A DNA stretch of 32,056 bases, taken from Comamonas sp. lk. Lineage in GTDB: Bacteria > Pseudomonadota > Gammaproteobacteria > Burkholderiales > Burkholderiaceae_C. Positions 6,905 to 16,202 of the stretch are shown here, piece after piece. Made by a program: the position numbers and the translations under genes. Each line of letters starts with the position of its first letter. The stretch's first letter is position 1. The notes beneath the pieces were generated by a model, which did no database searches, was not told where the DNA came from, and saw nothing but the letters and a program-made list of their open reading frames with translations. The stretch covers positions 1 to 32,056 of the forward strand of contig CAMATX010000027.1 of assembly GCA_945861345.1 (NCBI GenBank), read 5' to 3'.

Positions 6905-8338
6905 ATGACCCGTCGCGCCACCAAAATCGTAGCCACCCTGGGCCCCGCCTCGAGCGAGCCTGACATGCTCGAAGCCCTGATCCGCGGCGGTGTGGATGTG
7001 GTGCGCCTCAATTTCAGCCACGGCACGGCGCAAGACCATATCAACCGCGCTACCTTGGTGCGCGAGGCGGCCAAGCGCGCCGGTCGCGAAGTGGCCATCA
7101 TGGCCGACTTGCAGGGCCCCAAAATCCGCGTGGGTAAATTTGCCGACAACAAAGTGTTTTTGGAGCACGGTCAGGCCTTTGTGCTGGACGCGGCACGCAC
7201 CGCGTTGGGCGACAAAGACGGTGTCGGTCTGGACTACAAATCTTTGCCTCAGGAAGTCAAAGCGGGCGATGTGCTCTTGCTTAATGACGGACTGATCGTG
7301 ATGGTCGTCGAGCGCGTGCAAGGCCAAGAGGTACATACCACGGTGCGCCAGGGCGGCGAGTTGTCCAATAACAAGGGCATCAACAAACAAGGCGGTGGCC
7401 TGACCGCCCCGGCCCTGACCGCCAAGGACATGGAGGACATCCGCACCGCCATGGCTTTCCAGGCCGATTACGTGGCCGTGAGTTTTCCCAAAAATGCCAC
7501 CGATATGGAAATGGCGCGCCAGTTGTGCAATGTGGCCGCAGCCCCTTTTGACCACAAGCCTGGCCTGATTGCCAAAATCGAGCGCGCAGAGGCCATCCCC
7601 AAGCTCGAAGAAATTTTGCGCGCCAGCGACGGCATCATGGTCGCGCGCGGCGATTTGGCGGTGGAGGTCGGTAACGCGGCGGTTCCCGCGCTGCAAAAGC
7701 GCATGATCAAGCTGGCCCGCGAGTTTGACAAAGTGGTGATTACTGCCACCCAAATGATGGAGTCCATGATCGGCAACCCGGTGCCCACGCGCGCCGAGGT
7801 GAGCGACGTGGCCAACGCCGTACTTGACGGCACCGACGCGGTCATGCTCTCGGCCGAAACCGCCGCCGGCAAATACCCGCTGGAGACCGTGCGCGAGATG
7901 GCGCAAATTTGCCTGGCCGCCGAGGCCGGCGAGCACGCCAAGCTGGAAGCTGACTTTATCGGCAAACGCTTTGAGCACATTGACCAGTCCATCGCGATGG
8001 GTGCGCTCTTTACCGCCCACCATCTGGGCGCTAAAGCGATTGTGGCCATGACCGACAGCGGCTCGACCGCCCTGTGGATGAGCCGCCACCTGATCCAGGT
8101 GCCCATTTATGCGGTGACGCCGCGCGTGGCCAGCCAGCGGCGCATGACGCTGTACCGCAACGTGCGCCCACTGCTGATGCGCAGCGTCAATGACCGCGAT
8201 ACCGCCTTGCAGGATGCTGAAGAGCAACTCAAGGCCTCGGGCATTTTGGCCTCTGGCGATGTGTACGCCATCACCTGCGGCGAGCCCATGGGCGCGCCCG
8301 GCGGCACCAATATGCTCAAAGTCTGTCGCGTAGCCTGA
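6905..8338 (+). CDS. pyk: Pyruvate kinase
   Basis: A 477-residue pyruvate kinase, the last step of glycolysis: phosphoenolpyruvate plus ADP to pyruvate plus ATP. It opens with 'RRATKIVATLGPASS', followed by 'GGVDVVRLNFSHG' with the substrate-binding Arg and Asn, 'ADLQGPKIRVG', and the catalytic lysine segment 'IAKIERAEAIPKLEEI'. Metal-binding 'GIMVARGDLAVEVG' and the 'TATQMMESMIGNPVPTRAEV' block are intact, as is 'DGTDAVMLSAETAAGKYP'. The C-terminal regulatory domain starts around residue 350. The start at 6905 is the first one giving the conserved N-terminus. It is followed by fba in the same direction after 103 bp that hold a separate promoter. Confidence 0.97.
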   Translation: MTRRATKIVATLGPASSEPDMLEALIRGGVDVVRLNFSHGTAQDHINRATLVREAAKRAGREVAIMADLQGPKIRVGKFADNKVFLEHGQAFVLDAARTALGDKDGVGLDYKSLPQEVKAGDVLLLNDGLIVMVVERVQGQEVHTTVRQGGELSNNKGINKQGGGLTAPALTAKDMEDIRTAMAFQADYVAVSFPKNATDMEMARQLCNVAAAPFDHKPGLIAKIERAEAIPKLEEILRASDGIMVARGDLAVEVGNAAVPALQKRMIKLAREFDKVVITATQMMESMIGNPVPTRAEVSDVANAVLDGTDAVMLSAETAAGKYPLETVREMAQICLAAEAGEHAKLEADFIGKRFEHIDQSIAMGALFTAHHLGAKAIVAMTDSGSTALWMSRHLIQVPIYAVTPRVASQRRMTLYRNVRPLLMRSVNDRDTALQDAEEQLKASGILASGDVYAITCGEPMGAPGGTNMLKVCRVA

Positions 8339-8360
8339 GCCAAACGCGCCTGTGCAGCCG

Positions 8361-8441
8361 CATTGTGCCGGCCAGAGTGGCCGCTAGAATCGCCCATCGG
8401 TACCAGTTACCACGCGGTTACCAAATTCCCGGAGAACTCCC
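8361..8441 (+). promoter_or_regulatory. Promoter and leader of fba
   Basis: TAGAAT at 8385-8390 followed by CG is a good -10 element; a weak TTGTGC lies 16 bp upstream. A 5-bp inverted repeat CGGCC-AGAGT-GGCCG fills most of the spacer. The leader contains GGTTACC/GGTACC-like repeats and GGAG seven bases before the ATG. Confidence 0.45.
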
Positions 8442-9506
8442 ATGGCACTCGTTTCAATGCGCGAATTGCTGGACCACGCCGCCACCCATGGCTACGGTAT
8501 TCCAGCTTTTAACGTCAACAACCTCGAGCAGGTGCAGGCCATCATGGAGGCGGCCAACGAGGTGGGCGCCCCCGTGATCATGCAAGCGAGCGCTGGAGCC
8601 CGCAAATATGCGGGCGAGTCTTTTCTTAAGCACCTGATCCAAGCCGCTATCGAAAGCTATCCCCATATTCCTGTGGTCATGCACCAAGACCACGGCCAAA
8701 GCCCGGCGGTGTGCCAAGGCGCCATCAATTTAGGCTTTAGCTCGGTCATGATGGACGGCAGTTTGGAGGCCGATGGCAAAACCATCGCCAGCTATGAATA
8801 CAACGTCCAGGTCACGCGCCAGGTGGTGGATATGGCCCATCAGCTGGGCGTGACGGTGGAGGGCGAGCTCGGTTGCCTGGGCTCGCTCGAGACCATGAAG
8901 GGCGACAAGGAAGACGGCCACGGCACCGACGCCACCATGACGCGCGAGCAATTGCTCACCGACCCCGAGCAGGCGGCTGATTTCGTCAAGCGCACCCAGC
9001 TCGACGCATTAGCTATTGCGATTGGCACCAGCCATGGCGCCTACAAATTTACGCGCCAGCCTACGGGTGATATTTTGGCCATTGACCGCATCAAAGAAAT
9101 CAACCGCCGCCTGCCCAATACGCATTTGGTGATGCACGGCTCGAGCAGCGTGCCCCAAGAGATGCTGGCCACGATCAACGCGTATGGCGGCAGCATGAAA
9201 GAAACCTACGGCGTGCCGGTGGCCGAGATTCAAAAAGCCATCCAGTTTGGCGTGCGAAAAATCAATATCGACACCGACATCCGCCTGGCCATGACCGCCG
9301 CAGTGCGCAAATTCATGGCCGAGAACCCCGACAAATTTGACGCCCGCGACTGGCTCAAGCCGGCCCGCGAAGCCGCCAAGCTGCTCTGCAAAGCGCGCTA
9401 CATAGAGTTCGGCTGCGAAGGCCAGGGCGCCAAAATCAAAGGCGACGCGCTGACGGTGGTGGCGGCCAAATACAGCAAGGGCGAATTGGCGCAAGTCGTG
9501 CATTGA
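8442..9506 (+). CDS. fba: Class II fructose-1,6-bisphosphate aldolase
   Basis: A 354-residue zinc-dependent aldolase that splits or forms fructose-1,6-bisphosphate (glycolysis and gluconeogenesis; the Calvin cycle where CbbA is used). '[18 protein letters not shown]' at about 21-38 starts the barrel. '[12 protein letters not shown]' near 77 carries the catalytic Asp and a zinc His; '[12 protein letters not shown]' is the segment with the metal-binding Glu; the other zinc histidines are in '[11 protein letters not shown]' and '[12 protein letters not shown]'. The glycine and serine of the latter bind phosphate. '[19 protein letters not shown]' closes the site. The 354-residue length is that of the class IIB, CbbA-like group common in Burkholderiales. 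A clear GGAG precedes the ATG. Cysteine-containing '[16 protein letters not shown]' lies near the C-terminus. Confidence 0.96.
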   Translation: MALVSMRELLDHAATHGYGIPAFNVNNLEQVQAIMEAANEVGAPVIMQASAGARKYAGESFLKHLIQAAIESYPHIPVVMHQDHGQSPAVCQGAINLGFSSVMMDGSLEADGKTIASYEYNVQVTRQVVDMAHQLGVTVEGELGCLGSLETMKGDKEDGHGTDATMTREQLLTDPEQAADFVKRTQLDALAIAIGTSHGAYKFTRQPTGDILAIDRIKEINRRLPNTHLVMHGSSSVPQEMLATINAYGGSMKETYGVPVAEIQKAIQFGVRKINIDTDIRLAMTAAVRKFMAENPDKFDARDWLKPAREAAKLLCKARYIEFGCEGQGAKIKGDALTVVAAKYSKGELAQVVH

Positions 9507-9527
9507 CGGGCCACCAGGCCGCTGCGC

Positions 9528-9533
9528 TACAGT
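9528..9533 (+). promoter_or_regulatory. -10 element immediately before purC
   Basis: TACAGT, then seven bases, then the purC ATG. As at mnmA, transcription would be expected to begin at or within a base of the start codon. No Shine-Dalgarno sequence is visible. Confidence 0.35.
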
Positions 9534-9540
9534 GGCGGCC

Positions 9541-10449
9541 ATGGCTTCTTCACTACACACCTCGACCCTGCATTCCCTGCCCCTGCTGGCACGCGGCAAA
9601 GTCCGCGACAACTACGCGGTCGGCAGCGACCGCATCCTCATGCTGGCCAGCGACCGGCTCAGCGCGTTTGACGTCATCATGGGCGAGCCCATTCCCGGCA
9701 AAGGCGCGCTGCTCACGCAAATGGCTTTGTTTTGGTTCGACAAGCTGGGCCCCCAGGGCCTCAATATCTGCCCAATTCACCTGACCGGGGAGGCGCCTGA
9801 AAGCGTGGTCGCGCCTGACGAAGTCGCGCAGGTGCAGGGACGCAGCATGCTGGTCAAGCGCCTCACGCCCTTGCCCGTGGAGGCGGTGGTGCGCGGCTAC
9901 CTTGCTGGCAGCGGTTGGAAGGAATACCAGGCCAGCGGCGCCGTCTGCGGCGTGCCCCTGCCGCCGGGTTTGCGCAATGCCTCGCGCCTGCCTGCGCCCA
10001 TCTACACGCCGGCGGCCAAAGCGGCCGTTGGCGAGCATGACGAGAACATCACGTTTGCGCAAACCGTTGAGATGGTTGGCCTGGACCTGGCCACGCGCAT
10101 GCGCGAGATCAGCATCGCGCTGTACGAAGCGGCAGCGGCCTTTGCGATGACCAAAGGCATCATCATTGCGGACACCAAATTCGAGTTCGGTCTGGACGCC
10201 GCTGGCACGCTCACCTTGATGGACGAGGTCCTCACGCCCGACTCCTCGCGCTACTGGCCGCTGGAGAGCTACGCCGAAGGCAGCAACCCGCCCAGCTACG
10301 ACAAACAGTTTGTGCGCGATTGGCTCGAGGCCGCCCAGGTCGACGGCAAACCCTGGGACAAAAGCCCGCCCGCCCCCCGCGTGCCGGACGCGGTCATCGC
10401 CCAAACCGCCGCTAAATACCAAGAGGCGCTGCAGCGGCTCATGGGTTAA
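9541..10449 (+). CDS. purC: Phosphoribosylaminoimidazole-succinocarboxamide synthase PurC
   Basis: A 302-residue SAICAR synthetase that joins CAIR and aspartate with ATP in purine synthesis. It opens with '[20 protein letters not shown]', the ATP-binding loop, then '[20 protein letters not shown]'. '[18 protein letters not shown]' and '[13 protein letters not shown]' bind substrate; '[12 protein letters not shown]' and '[15 protein letters not shown]' carry the acidic metal-binding residues; '[12 protein letters not shown]' is the signature near the C-terminus. A GTG at 9532 would add three residues, but the ATG at 9541 fits the promoter spacing and the usual start. Length matches the long-form PurC of Betaproteobacteria. 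purE and purK, the step just before, lie about 1.1 kb downstream beyond an opposite-strand gene. Confidence 0.96.
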   Translation: MASSLHTSTLHSLPLLARGKVRDNYAVGSDRILMLASDRLSAFDVIMGEPIPGKGALLTQMALFWFDKLGPQGLNICPIHLTGEAPESVVAPDEVAQVQGRSMLVKRLTPLPVEAVVRGYLAGSGWKEYQASGAVCGVPLPPGLRNASRLPAPIYTPAAKAAVGEHDENITFAQTVEMVGLDLATRMREISIALYEAAAAFAMTKGIIIADTKFEFGLDAAGTLTLMDEVLTPDSSRYWPLESYAEGSNPPSYDKQFVRDWLEAAQVDGKPWDKSPPAPRVPDAVIAQTAAKYQEALQRLMG

Positions 10450-10475
10450 GGTGCAAATCGCCTGACGCTGTCCCC

Positions 10476-11426
10476 TCAGTTCAGCGCCATGCTCAGCTTG
10501 CGCCGGTAGCTGGCCACCATTTGCGCCTGCGGGTCGGTTTCGGCCACCACCTTGCCGGCGATTTCGATGCCGCTGGCGGTTTTGCCCGTGTCTTGGGTCG
10601 CGCCTTTGGTTTTGGGCGGGGTGAGCAGTTCCAAAATGGCCACAAAAGTCTTGCGTGGCACCGCCTCGCCCCAGGCTTTGTCGCGCATAATGATTTCCAA
10701 CAACTCGTCCATGGCTGCCGTCCACTGGCCTTCGACCATCAGCACGCGGGCCTTGGCCAGGCGGCTGTCAAAGTCGCGCTTGTTGACGGCAATGAGCGCG
10801 TCAAACTGCGCCAGCTCCCAGTTGCCGCGCTCGTCGGTATGGACAAACTCGATGGCGTTCATGAAGTGCAGCAGCGCATCAAATCGGATTTGGCGCGGAA
10901 TCGCTGCCAGCGCGGGCGCCAAGGCCGCCTTGGCTTCTTCTAGCGCGTTGTGGTGAATCAGTAGCTTGACCAGTTCATAGCGCGCATCGTCGTTCGCCGG
11001 GTCAGCGGCCAGGGTTTCTTGCAGCTTGTGCAGCGCGGCCTCCACGTCGCCGGCGGCCAGCAGGGCCTGCGCATCCTCGGCGTCGGTCAGCGCGGCGCCT
11101 TCGGGCGGCAGGTGCTTGTCTAAAAATGTCTTCATCTGGCCCTCGGGGATGGCGCCCATAAAACCATCGACCGGCTTACCGCCGATCATCAGCACGCAGG
11201 TGGGGATGCTGCGGATGCCAAAGGCTTTGGAGAGCTCGGGCTCCTGGTCCGAGTCGATTTTGACCAGCTTAAAGCGCCCGGCGTAGTCCGTCTCGAGTTT
11301 TTCCAGCAGCGGCCCGATCACCTTGCAAGGGCCGCACCAGGGCGCCCAAAAGTCCAGCAAGACCGGCACATCGTGCGAGGCCTGGACGACTTCGGCTTCA
11401 AAATTCTCAAGGGTCACAGTGATCAT
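10476..11426 (-). CDS. Thioredoxin-TPR fusion (chaperedoxin CnoX/YbbN-like)
   Basis: A 316-residue protein with an N-terminal thioredoxin domain (about 1-110) and a C-terminal TPR-like helical domain (about 115-270). The family member CnoX holds unfolded proteins under oxidising stress, passes them to GroEL and protects their cysteines. Here the active site is the canonical WCGPC (30-34), so the protein should be redox active; the E. coli protein has a degenerate site. 'IRSIPTCVLMIGGKPVDGF' has the cis-proline. TPR helices include 'GDVEAALHKLQETLAADPAN'. The extra C-terminal stretch 'PPKTKGATQDTGKTASGIE' and 'QAQMVASYRRKLSMALN' is not typical. The frame is open further back, but MITVTLENFE at 11426 is the natural start. 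It is divergent from purE. Confidence 0.92.
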   Translation of the reverse strand: MITVTLENFEAEVVQASHDVPVLLDFWAPWCGPCKVIGPLLEKLETDYAGRFKLVKIDSDQEPELSKAFGIRSIPTCVLMIGGKPVDGFMGAIPEGQMKTFLDKHLPPEGAALTDAEDAQALLAAGDVEAALHKLQETLAADPANDDARYELVKLLIHHNALEEAKAALAPALAAIPRQIRFDALLHFMNAIEFVHTDERGNWELAQFDALIAVNKRDFDSRLAKARVLMVEGQWTAAMDELLEIIMRDKAWGEAVPRKTFVAILELLTPPKTKGATQDTGKTASGIEIAGKVVAETDPQAQMVASYRRKLSMALN

Positions 11427-11532
11427 GAAAAAGGTACTCGGGGTGAAAACGTAAAATTGGCGCTTCTCGCCCTGCGGCAGCATTGCCGCCGGGTCCTGGG
11501 GCGCAGGTGCCCAGCGCTGACTTTCCAACACT
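11427..11532. promoter_or_regulatory. Divergent promoter region, chaperedoxin gene and purE
   Basis: A 106-bp gap that must hold both promoters. A TAAAAT at 11451-11456 is the best -10 candidate for purE, which would leave a leader of about 70 bases. No PurR-like operator was recognised. Confidence 0.3.
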
Positions 11533-12051
11533 ATGAGCACCACTCAAATCGCGGTCGTCATGGGTTCCAGTTCCGACTGGGACACCATGGAGCACGCAGT
11601 ACAGATTCTCCAACAGTTTGCTGTGCCCTTGGAGGCGCGCGTTCTTTCGGCGCACCGCATGCCCGACGATATGTTTGCCTTTGCCCAAAGCGCCCAGAGC
11701 CGGGGCTTGCGCGCCATCATTGCAGGCGCCGGGGGCGCGGCGCATTTACCGGGCATGCTGGCGGCCATGACCACGGTGCCGGTGCTCGGTGTGCCGGTGG
11801 CGAGCAAACATTTGCAGGGCGTGGATTCGCTGCACAGCATTGTGCAAATGCCCAAGGGCGTGCCGGTGGCTACTTTTGCTATAGGTACGGCGGGTGCGGC
11901 CAATGCCGCTTTATTTGCCGTGGCCATGCTGGCCGCCCACGATGGCGCATTGCTGGCCCAGCTGCAGGCCTTTCGCGCTGCGCAGACCGAGGCGGCGCGG
12001 GCCCAAAGCCTGCCGCTTGCTGCCCTGGGCAAGGGCTTGGGCGGCTTATGA
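11533..12051 (+). CDS. purE: 5-(carboxyamino)imidazole ribonucleotide mutase PurE
   Basis: A 172-residue class I PurE that moves the carboxylate of N5-CAIR to give CAIR. '[18 protein letters not shown]' at about 5-22 and '[17 protein letters not shown]' at about 35-51 form the active site, with the catalytic His in 'SAHRMP'. '[19 protein letters not shown]' and '[20 protein letters not shown]' follow, ending in '[16 protein letters not shown]', all typical. The last 45 residues form the helical tail. The stop overlaps the ATG of purK (ATGA), a normal coupling because class I PurE needs the PurK product. Confidence 0.97.
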   Translation: MSTTQIAVVMGSSSDWDTMEHAVQILQQFAVPLEARVLSAHRMPDDMFAFAQSAQSRGLRAIIAGAGGAAHLPGMLAAMTTVPVLGVPVASKHLQGVDSLHSIVQMPKGVPVATFAIGTAGAANAALFAVAMLAAHDGALLAQLQAFRAAQTEAARAQSLPLAALGKGLGGL

Positions 12052-13229
12052 GCGCCGCCGCGCCGCTGCTGCCCGGCGCGCGCCAGGGCGGCGCCCCGCT
12101 GACTTTGGGTGTTTTGGGCGGCGGCCAGCTCGGGCGCATGTTTGTGCACGCAGCCCAGGCCATGGGCTATGACACCGCCGTGCTGGACCCTGACGCCGAC
12201 AGCCCGGCCGGGCGCGTCAGCCACCACCATATTTGCAGCGACTACCAGGACCCGCAGGGCCTGGCGCAACTGGCGGCGCTGTGTGGCGCCGTCACCACCG
12301 AGTTTGAAAACGTACCGGCAGCGGCTCTGTCCAGCCTGGCAGCGCAGTGCCGCGTGGCGCCCGGCGCAGCCGCTGTGGCGATTGCCCAAGACCGGATGGC
12401 CGAAAAAGCCCACTTTGTGCGCTGCGGCGTGCCCTGTGCGCCTTTTGTCGGCATCGCCAGTGCGGCTGATCTGCAAGCGGTGCCCGCCGAGGTGCTGCCC
12501 GGCATCCTCAAAACCGCGCGCATGGGCTACGACGGCAAAGGCCAGGTGCGCGTGGCCGAGCGCGCCCAACTGGCCGCCGCCTGGGCGCAGTTGCAGCAGC
12601 AGCCCTGCGTGCTGGAAAAACTGCTGCCGCTGGCGCTGGAATGCTCGGTGCTGCTGGCCCGAGGCGCTGACGGGCAGATGGTGCATTTCCCGGTGCAGCG
12701 CAATCTGCACCGCGACGGCATCTTGGCCGTCACCGAGGTGTATGCGGGCAATGTGCCGCCCGCGCTGGCCGAGCAGGCGGTGGCTGCGGCGCAAGCGGTA
12801 GCGCAGGGCCTGGGCTATGTGGGCGTCTTGTGCGTGGAGTTTTTTGTGTTGCAAGACGGCAGCTTGGTGGTCAACGAGATTGCCCCGCGCCCGCACAACA
12901 GCGGCCACTACAGCCTGGACGCCTGCGACCAGTCGCAGTTTGACTTGCAGGTGCGCACCCTGGCGGGCCTGCCTTTGGTGGCGCCGCGCCAGCACAGCGC
13001 CAGTGTCATGCTCAATCTGCTGGGCGACTTGTGGGGCCCGGCCATGGACCGCACGCCTGCCTGGGACGCAGTGCTGGCTTTGCCCGGCGCGCATTTGCAT
13101 CTGTACGGCAAGCGCCAGGCGCGGACCGGACGCAAGATGGGCCACCTCACCCTGACCGCCCCGGACCTGCAGTCGGTGCGCGCCACCGCCTTGCAGGCGG
13201 CGCAGATTTTGGGCATCGCCGCCTTCTAG
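12048..13229 (+). CDS. purK: 5-(carboxyamino)imidazole ribonucleotide synthase PurK
   Basis: A 393-residue ATP-grasp enzyme that makes N5-CAIR from AIR, bicarbonate and ATP. The Rossmann-like start '[19 protein letters not shown]' (about 19-37) is preceded by a short Ala/Gly-rich tail from the start codon that overlaps purE. '[12 protein letters not shown]' and '[21 protein letters not shown]' are diagnostic. The ATP-grasp core includes '[16 protein letters not shown]', '[23 protein letters not shown]' split over two strands, and the metal site '[17 protein letters not shown]' with '[18 protein letters not shown]'. The C-terminal domain has 'LNLLGDLWG' and '[18 protein letters not shown]'. 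Only 3 bp separate it from the next gene. Confidence 0.97.
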   Translation: MSAAAPLLPGARQGGAPLTLGVLGGGQLGRMFVHAAQAMGYDTAVLDPDADSPAGRVSHHHICSDYQDPQGLAQLAALCGAVTTEFENVPAAALSSLAAQCRVAPGAAAVAIAQDRMAEKAHFVRCGVPCAPFVGIASAADLQAVPAEVLPGILKTARMGYDGKGQVRVAERAQLAAAWAQLQQQPCVLEKLLPLALECSVLLARGADGQMVHFPVQRNLHRDGILAVTEVYAGNVPPALAEQAVAAAQAVAQGLGYVGVLCVEFFVLQDGSLVVNEIAPRPHNSGHYSLDACDQSQFDLQVRTLAGLPLVAPRQHSASVMLNLLGDLWGPAMDRTPAWDAVLALPGAHLHLYGKRQARTGRKMGHLTLTAPDLQSVRATALQAAQILGIAAF

Positions 13230-13232
13230 GCC

Positions 13233-14303
13233 ATGGTGCTGGACCCGCACGACCCGGCCGCACTGGCCCGCTGCGAGCGCGCATTGCGTGCCGGCCAATT
13301 GCTCGGCCTGCCCACCGAAACCGTTTACGGCCTGGCCGCTGATGCCTGCAACGCCCAGGCCGTAGCCCAAATTTTTAGCGCCAAGGGCCGCCCGGCCGAC
13401 CACCCGCTGATCGTGCATGTGGCCGATCTGGACGGCGGCCTGAGCGGCGCGCGCTACTTCAGCCGCGACATTCCCGGCTTTGCCATGGCCTTGATGCAGG
13501 CCTTTTGGCCCGGCCCGCTCACGCTCATCTTGCCGCGCCAAGCCGGGGTGGCGGCGCAGGCTGCCGGCGGCCAGGACTCGGTCGGTGTGCGCTGCCCGGC
13601 GCATCCGGTGGCGCAAGCGCTTTTGCGCGCCCTTCGCCAAAGTGCCGGCGGGCAGGTGGTGTGGGGCTTGGCCGCGCCCAGTGCCAACCGCTTTGGCCGC
13701 GTCAGCCCCACCACGGCGGCCCATGTGCACACGGAGATGAATGCGGGGCTGGCCCCCAACGCTGCGCAGGCGCTGCTGGTACTTGATGGCGGGCCGTGCG
13801 GCGTTGGCATCGAATCGACCATCGTCGATTGCACGCGCGGCGTGCCCGTCTTGCTGCGGCCCGGCGCGGTGGGCATGGCGGCCTTGGCCCAGTCGTGCGG
13901 GCAGCGCGTCTGGACGCCGCAGGAGCTGGCTGCGGGCGCACCTGCACCGCGCGCCTCGGGCACCTTGGCGGCGCATTACGCACCGCAGGCCCGTGTGCGA
14001 CTGTGGCCGCTGGCCGATGTACAAGCCGCTTTACAGCCCTCGGCGCGCCTGGCGCACCAGGGGGCCGGGCGCATCGGCGTGTATATGCGCAGCCGTCCGG
14101 CCCTGGACCAGGCGCCCGACGCGGCCCATTGGCTGCTGCGCGCCATGCCGCCGGACGCGGCGCGCACGGCACAAGAGTTGTTTGCGGTGCTGCGCGCTTT
14201 TGACGATGCCGGCGTCGCGCAGATCTGGATCGAGGCCGTCCCGGACAGCGACGACTGGGCCGGCGTGGCAGACCGTTTGCAGCGCGCCAGCGCCGCCGCT
14301 TAA
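13233..14303 (+). CDS. L-threonylcarbamoyladenylate synthase (Sua5 type)
   Basis: A 356-residue Sua5/TsaC2 protein, which makes threonylcarbamoyl-AMP from threonine, bicarbonate and ATP for the t6A37 modification of ANN-decoding tRNAs. The YrdC-like catalytic domain covers about residues 10-215: 'LLGLPTETVYGLAADACN' near 23, 'IFSAKGRPADHPLIVHV', 'FWPGPLTLILPRQ' and 'VGVRCPAHPVAQALL', then 'AAPSANRFGRVSPTTAAHV' and 'GIESTIVDCTRG'. The 'RASGTLAAHYAPQARVRLW' linker and the C-terminal Sua5 domain (to 356) set it apart from the short TsaC form. It begins 3 bp after purK and is almost surely part of the purE-purK transcript. The C-terminal domain ends with 'DDWAGVADRLQRASAA'. It converges on the FIST gene with 7 bp between stops. 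Confidence 0.95.
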   Translation: MVLDPHDPAALARCERALRAGQLLGLPTETVYGLAADACNAQAVAQIFSAKGRPADHPLIVHVADLDGGLSGARYFSRDIPGFAMALMQAFWPGPLTLILPRQAGVAAQAAGGQDSVGVRCPAHPVAQALLRALRQSAGGQVVWGLAAPSANRFGRVSPTTAAHVHTEMNAGLAPNAAQALLVLDGGPCGVGIESTIVDCTRGVPVLLRPGAVGMAALAQSCGQRVWTPQELAAGAPAPRASGTLAAHYAPQARVRLWPLADVQAALQPSARLAHQGAGRIGVYMRSRPALDQAPDAAHWLLRAMPPDAARTAQELFAVLRAFDDAGVAQIWIEAVPDSDDWAGVADRLQRASAAA

Positions 14304-14310
14304 AAAGAAT

Positions 14311-15564
14311 TTAAAGCTCGGTGGTAAACACCGTCAGCACGCCGGTAAATCCGTACAGGTGCTCATGGGCGATCTCGCCATTGCCAAAGAAGCCGACCAG
14401 CGGCACATCGCCCAAGGCGCGGCGCACGATCTGCATCTCGGCGCTGGGGCCGCCAAAGTGCGGGCCGCCGCGGCCGGTGCAGCTGACATAAATCGCCCCG
14501 GCAATGACCCGCTGGCCGCAGGCGCTCGCGGGTGCGCCGCCCAGCGTGGGCGCCAATTCTTCTTCGGGGCTGAGCTCTTCGCGGATTTCGGCGCAAATGC
14601 GCGTCAGGTCGGCGCGCGCAGCTTGCATATTGCGCTGGCAAAAAGCCAGTTGGCCGCCGACATGGGCATACTCGCTCAGGGCCACGCCGCCGTGCCCGGG
14701 GTCCAGGCCGATGATGTGGCGCACCAGCACATCGTTGCCGAAATTGCCCGTTTTGCGCACCGCCGCGCTGTCGCTGCCGGTCGGTGGGCGGGCCAGCCCG
14801 ACAAGGGTGTTGCGCACGGTTTGCAGTGCCTGTTGGGGCTCGTCCAGCGAAATGTCCAGGTCGCGCAGCAACACGTCCAGTGCCGGTTCGCCGTCCAGTT
14901 GCAGCACCACATTGGTTTTGGATTCGGTGATCACATGGGCCGGCGAGATCGGCTTGCAGCCCTGCGTGACGCGCGAGATCAGCGCCACGTCGGGCCCAAA
15001 GGCCACGCCGCTCAAGCCACCGCTAAAGACCCCACTGGCGCGTCCCTGGCCACTGACCGTGCCGTCGGCGGCCAGCGCAAATTGCACGTTGCGGCTGCGG
15101 CTGCTGCACAGACCGCCAAACAAATAGCCGGTGTCGGTGCGCGCGGCCATTTCGGCGAGCAGCTCGCTCAGATCGGCCGTCTCGCCATCGGCGTGGACCA
15201 AGGCGGTATGCGCCTCAAAGCCTAGCCCCAGCGGCGAGACGCCCGAGAACACGCGGTACTGGTCCGAGGGCAGGTCCAGCAGCATGACGGCCAGTGCCGG
15301 TTCGTCAAAGTACTCGACATTGTTGGCCGCAATGCCCACGCCCACCGTGCCCGACCAGTCGGTGACCGAGGGCAGCTCGGCGCTCAGGTGGTCCAAAATG
15401 TCTTGCGCTTGGTCGGCATAGTGGTCGGTGATGTAGAGCAAGGCCAGCGTGGGCGTGACGGCGTGCAGGCTGCTGGACATTTGTCCGCGCAGCTGCGCCA
15501 GCACCAGCGTGCAGGCCATCGCCCATTGCGGATGCGTGGCGTGGGCGTAGGAAAAAACCGTCAT
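14311..15564 (-). CDS. FIST N/C-domain sensory protein
   Basis: A 417-residue protein with both FIST domains and no other part. FIST domains are predicted ligand-sensing modules, often linked to signal transduction and proposed to bind small molecules such as amino acids. The FIST N region (about 30-230) has 'ALLYITDHYADQAQDILDHL', 'VGVGIAANNVEYFDEPALAV', 'GYLFGGLCSSRSRNVQFA' and 'GVFSGGLSGVAFGPDVAL'. The FIST C region (about 245-395) contains 'GNFGNDVLVRHIIGLDPGHG' and 'CGQRVIAGAIYVSCTGRGGP', ending 'VPLVGFFGNGEIAHEHLYGF', which is the usual closing motif. The start MTVFSYAHATHP at 15564 fits the family and lies 29 bp after phaM in the same direction. There is no kinase, GGDEF or methyl-accepting part, so any output would need a partner. 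Confidence 0.9.
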   Translation of the reverse strand: MTVFSYAHATHPQWAMACTLVLAQLRGQMSSSLHAVTPTLALLYITDHYADQAQDILDHLSAELPSVTDWSGTVGVGIAANNVEYFDEPALAVMLLDLPSDQYRVFSGVSPLGLGFEAHTALVHADGETADLSELLAEMAARTDTGYLFGGLCSSRSRNVQFALAADGTVSGQGRASGVFSGGLSGVAFGPDVALISRVTQGCKPISPAHVITESKTNVVLQLDGEPALDVLLRDLDISLDEPQQALQTVRNTLVGLARPPTGSDSAAVRKTGNFGNDVLVRHIIGLDPGHGGVALSEYAHVGGQLAFCQRNMQAARADLTRICAEIREELSPEEELAPTLGGAPASACGQRVIAGAIYVSCTGRGGPHFGGPSAEMQIVRRALGDVPLVGFFGNGEIAHEHLYGFTGVLTVFTTEL

Positions 15565-15593
15565 GCGCGGTGAGGTGCGGCAGCGCCTAAAGC

Positions 15594-16202
15594 TTAGCTG
15601 GCTTTGCGCCGCGTGCGCGCAGCGGTTTTGGTGGCGGGCTTGGCTTTGGTAGCCGCTTTGCTGCGTACGGGCGCTTTTTTGACCGGCGGGGTGCTGTGCT
15701 TGGCCACGTCTTTGAGCGCGTTGGCCGCAATGGTCTGGAATTGCTGCGTCAGCGAGCCCCACAAGGCGACCGGGTCTATCACTGTGGCGGCCTCGGCGCT
15801 GGCTTTGTCGGTTTTGGCTTGGCGCTGCGCCGCAGGGGCGGCCTCGGGCTTGGCCGCTGGTGGCTCGGGCGCCGGTGTGGCGGGGGCCGCGCTGGCGGCG
15901 CCGGGCATGCCCATGCTGAAGTTCATGCCCTTGAGCGTCTCCATGGTCATTTTTTGCACTTCCAGGGCCTGGATGGTGGCGCTCAGTGCGCGGGCGTTTT
16001 GGTCCAGCCAAAACTGCACATGCTTGAGCTCTTCGATGCGCTTTTCCAGGTCCTCGACTTTGAGGCTGGGCACCAGCCACTGGGACAAATTGGGCACGCC
16101 AGCGGCTGCGCCGGGGTTGCTGCCTGCCGCCTTGGCCAGGTTTTGCAAAAAGTCAAAACCGGGCACGAATTTGCCGAATCCGGATGTGTCTGCGGTGCTC
16201 AT
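15594..16202 (-). CDS. phaM: PhaM-like polyhydroxyalkanoate granule regulatory protein
   Basis: A 202-residue protein matching PhaM of Ralstonia/Cupriavidus, which activates PHA synthase PhaC and tethers granules to the nucleoid for even segregation. The conserved N-terminus is clear: 'FGKFVPGFDFLQNLAKAAG' at 9-27, 'LSQWLVPSLKVEDLEKRIEE' at 39-58 and 'LKHVQFWLDQNARALSATIQ' at 59-78. A Pro/Ala-rich middle follows, then 'VALWGSLTQQFQTIAANALK'. The last 34 or so residues are Lys/Ala/Pro-rich with repeated KKAP, AATKAK and AATR-like units, a histone H1-like tail that binds DNA in the known PhaM. An AGGAG stands nine bases before the ATG at 16202; the frame is open further upstream without protein-like content. 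No PHA synthase gene is in the window, so the host's PHA ability is inferred only. Confidence 0.88.
   Translation of the reverse strand: MSTADTSGFGKFVPGFDFLQNLAKAAGSNPGAAAGVPNLSQWLVPSLKVEDLEKRIEELKHVQFWLDQNARALSATIQALEVQKMTMETLKGMNFSMGMPGAASAAPATPAPEPPAAKPEAAPAAQRQAKTDKASAEAATVIDPVALWGSLTQQFQTIAANALKDVAKHSTPPVKKAPVRSKAATKAKPATKTAARTRRKAS

Noticed and set aside
6827-8227. A 466-codon minus-strand frame opposite pyk
   Set aside because: Antisense shadow of a highly conserved pyruvate kinase gene; His- and Gly-rich without domains.
11544-14024. An 826-codon open frame on the minus strand opposite purE, purK and sua5
   Set aside because: It is antisense to three clearly identified genes, is rich in His, Arg, Gln, Ala and Gly with no domain, and is explained by GC-rich codon bias of the real genes.
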